In this document: positions 62,317 to 64,000 of the stretch, one piece after another
Numbering within the stretch: the stretch's first letter is position 1
Layout of the letters: each line of letters opens with the position of its first letter
Assembly (NCBI GenBank): GCA_026390075.1
Contig: JAPLGP010000036.1
Span: 39,162-103,161, forward strand
Length of the DNA stretch: 64,000 nt
From: Campylobacterales bacterium
GTDB taxonomy: Bacteria; Campylobacterota; Campylobacteria; Campylobacterales; Sulfurimonadaceae
Reading direction: 5' to 3'
Translations under genes and position numbers: made by a program
The notes under the pieces: model-generated
Seen by the model: only the letters and a program-made list of their open reading frames with translations
Told to the model about the DNA's origin: nothing
Database searches by the model: none

Positions 62317-63395
62317 ATTTCACCTTTTGTATAGCTTCCTAGCCATGTAACTTCACCCTCATGTTTTGAGAGAACTTTTTGCACTTTTTCATCGTCAATA
62401 TGACCATAAAAATCTATATAAAACCAATACCCAAAACCTGATTCATCTTTTGAAGGACGAGACTCTATTTTTGATAGATTGATATTTTCATCATAAAAAT
62501 CTTGTAAAAAATGAACCAAAGAACCAGCTTTTGTAGCCTCTTGTAACCTTACCAAAATCGAAGTTTTATCATCACTGCTTATCTCATTTTTAAAATCACT
62601 CAGTATTATAAATCTCGTAGCACTGTTATGCTCATCTTCTATGTTGTCAAACATCGTAGGGATACCATAAAGTTTTGCTGCTATATGAGAGCAAATCGCT
62701 GCTGCACTTGGGTCTTCTGCTGCAAGGATGGCTGCTTTTGCAGTGGATTCTACAGGAATTTGTTCAATATTTAAAAAGCCATGTTCGGAGAGAAATTCTC
62801 TACACTGACCGAGACCTTTATCTTTGGAATATATCTTTTTAATATCTTCTATTTTTCTTGCTTTTGTTGCAAAAGACATGTGGATTGGCATATAAAGTTC
62901 AGCAACAATTTTTACAGAACTCTTAGAGAGTAAATCAAGTGTCTCGCCGACTATTCCATCTCTTGAGTTTTCAATCGGTACAACACCAAATTTCGCTCTT
63001 TTGGCTTCAAGGGTTTTAAATACAGATTGAATAGAGCCAAGTGAAAGATAGTCACTCATCCCACCAAAACGACTCTCAGCCGCTTGATGCGTAAAGCTTC
63101 CCTCTGGCCCTAAAAATGCTATTCGTTCAGGGAGTTCCAAATTTCTAGCAACAGCAAATATTTCCAAATAAATTGCTTCAATCGCACCTTTATTTAAAAT
63201 CAGGTTCTTCTCTTTGGAGATTTGCGTTAATCTTTCTATAATCGCTTTTTCTCTCTCAGGTCGATACACAGCAGTTTTAGTGTCATGTTTTATTTCGCCT
63301 ACTCTTTGTACAACTTCCATTCTTTTGTTTAAAAGTTCTAGTATCTCGTTGTCAATACTATCTATTGCCGTTCGGCACTCTTCCAAAGTATTCAT
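62313..63395 (-). CDS. pheA: Chorismate mutase/prephenate dehydratase
   Basis: A 360-residue bifunctional enzyme making phenylpyruvate. Chorismate mutase domain (~1-85, TAIDSIDNEILELLNKR), prephenate dehydratase (~92-270, FLGPEGSFTHQAA, PIENSRDGIVGETLDLL), and a C-terminal ACT domain with the phenylalanine-binding ESRPSKD. Overlaps both neighbours by 4 bases. Confidence 0.96.
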   Translation of the reverse strand: MNTLEECRTAIDSIDNEILELLNKRMEVVQRVGEIKHDTKTAVYRPEREKAIIERLTQISKEKNLILNKGAIEAIYLEIFAVARNLELPERIAFLGPEGSFTHQAAESRFGGMSDYLSLGSIQSVFKTLEAKRAKFGVVPIENSRDGIVGETLDLLSKSSVKIVAELYMPIHMSFATKARKIEDIKKIYSKDKGLGQCREFLSEHGFLNIEQIPVESTAKAAILAAEDPSAAAICSHIAAKLYGIPTMFDNIEDEHNSATRFIILSDFKNEISSDDKTSILVRLQEATKAGSLVHFLQDFYDENINLSKIESRPSKDESGFGYWFYIDFYGHIDDEKVQKVLSKHEGEVTWLGSYTKGEI

Positions 63396-64000
63396 AATGC
63401 CTCCAAAATATCTTGCATATCGCCAAAAACAAAGTCTGGTTTTAACTCGTGGCTTAAGAAAGGAACTATTTCCTCAGCACTTCTGTATTTTCCACTTAAG
63501 ACAAAAACTGTTTTCATTCCAAGCTCTTTTGCTCCACCTAAATCACCTTTTACATCATCACTGATTATCGTTACATCGCTGAACTTGGCATGTGAGTTTT
63601 GCTGTTTGAGCATCTTTAAGCTCTCATTATAAAACGCAATACTCGGCTTTCCAACCACTTCATAAGGCGTGGATGTTGCAAACTCTAAAAGTTTTAAAAT
63701 TGCTCCAACTCCTGGATATCTTTTTGAGTTTTTCGCATAAATAGATGTCTCATGCATCCCAACCAAAGACGCACCTGCGAGTAAAAAGTCTATCATTTGC
63801 GCATATTCATCTGAAGTGAAATCTGCTTTTATAGAGACTAACACTGTTTTAGGATTTTTATAATCCAAAATATATCCCATCTCTTGAAGCACTTTTAAAA
63901 ACTCTTCTGTTCCATACGCTGCAACAGCTTCTTTAGAAACTCTCGACTCTAACATCATTAAAGGGTCTAAATAGGAAGAAACATCGAGATGAAAACCTAG
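63392..64000 (-). CDS. HAD-superfamily hydrolase, 5' end cut by window edge
   Basis: The ORF continues without a start to the right edge: residues LGFHLDVSSYLDPL precede the internal Met-Met at 63958. The visible 202 residues are the later part of a HAD hydrolase, with GKPSIAFYNESLK, DVTIISDDVKGDLGGAKELGM (motif IV-like) and a C-terminal GDMQDI. It resembles HAD class IIA/NagD-like proteins and, by synteny, Cj0315, which precedes pheA in Campylobacter jejuni. Substrate unknown. Confidence 0.78.
   Translation of the reverse strand, partial: LGFHLDVSSYLDPLMMLESRVSKEAVAAYGTEEFLKVLQEMGYILDYKNPKTVLVSIKADFTSDEYAQMIDFLLAGASLVGMHETSIYAKNSKRYPGVGAILKLLEFATSTPYEVVGKPSIAFYNESLKMLKQQNSHAKFSDVTIISDDVKGDLGGAKELGMKTVFVLSGKYRSAEEIVPFLSHELKPDFVFGDMQDILEAL

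Overview
The window is a low-GC, densely packed chromosomal segment of a free-living member of the Campylobacterota, most likely Sulfurimonas or a close relative. The assignment rests on lineage-typical genes and gene order: lysC-hobA-holB-folP; ctpA-purC-purS-purQ-(Cj0515-like)-plsC-crcB; HAD-pheA-hisC-fliF-fliG-fliH-dxs; serS near a PflB-like flagellar TPR protein; a dimeric dUTPase; a DUF2018/HP0242 protein; and many c-di-GMP and PAS proteins. No rRNA, tRNA, CRISPR array, prophage or intact insertion sequence was seen.

Layout. 1-3.4 kb (minus): rppH, lysC, hobA, holB and folP (cut by the left edge). 3.5-9.1 kb: a CetB/CetA-like energy-taxis pair, a response regulator of unknown output, and a PAS-GGDEF-EAL protein. 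9.2-12.5 kb: hemW, tatB, tatC, queA. 12.65-14.6 kb (minus): dprA and a polysaccharide-deacetylase-like protein. 14.7-16.1 kb: rpsF-ssb-rpsR behind a structured leader carrying a 13-codon ORF. 16.2-20.1 kb (minus): a heme-type HD-GYP sensor and a PAS-GGDEF-EAL protein. 20.3-25.4 kb: serS, a diguanylate cyclase and the PflB-like protein. 25.5-29.5 kb (minus): a mixed operon of hemerythrin, multi-TM heme-copper/NnrS-like protein, aroK, periplasmic thioredoxin and hisD. 29.7-31.3 kb: motA-motB. 31.3-33.4 kb (minus): selenium genes selD and mnmH. 33.6-40.2 kb: a DUF4395 protein, a small cytochrome c, and the ctpA to crcB run. 40.2-43.6 kb: an ABC ATPase, dut, a 59-aa Cys-rich protein, and patB. 43.6-49.0 kb: a defence island (Eco47II-type restriction-modification, an ApeA-like HEPN protein, a type IIL remnant, RhuM/ORF6N genes) bounded by direct repeats. 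49.1-51.8 kb: divergent ovoA and pgeF. 51.9-64 kb (minus): an outer-membrane barrel, a CBS-PAS-GGDEF-EAL protein, dxs, fliH/G/F, hisC, pheA, and a HAD hydrolase cut by the right edge.

The most striking signal is not a gene. The word GGCATGTGG (reverse CCACATGCC; consensus TGGCATGTGGAA) occurs 39 times exactly by my reading, plus about 15 one-mismatch relatives, where base composition predicts less than one. It lies in both orientations, in genes (in all six codon frames) and between genes, and sometimes as inverted pairs forming hairpins at gene ends. These are the hallmarks of a DNA uptake sequence of the kind known in Neisseriaceae and Pasteurellaceae. I know of none described for this lineage. 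The competence gene dprA is in the window and carries two copies. A second repeat family, a palindromic element built around GTCATTGCGAG, has three intergenic copies.
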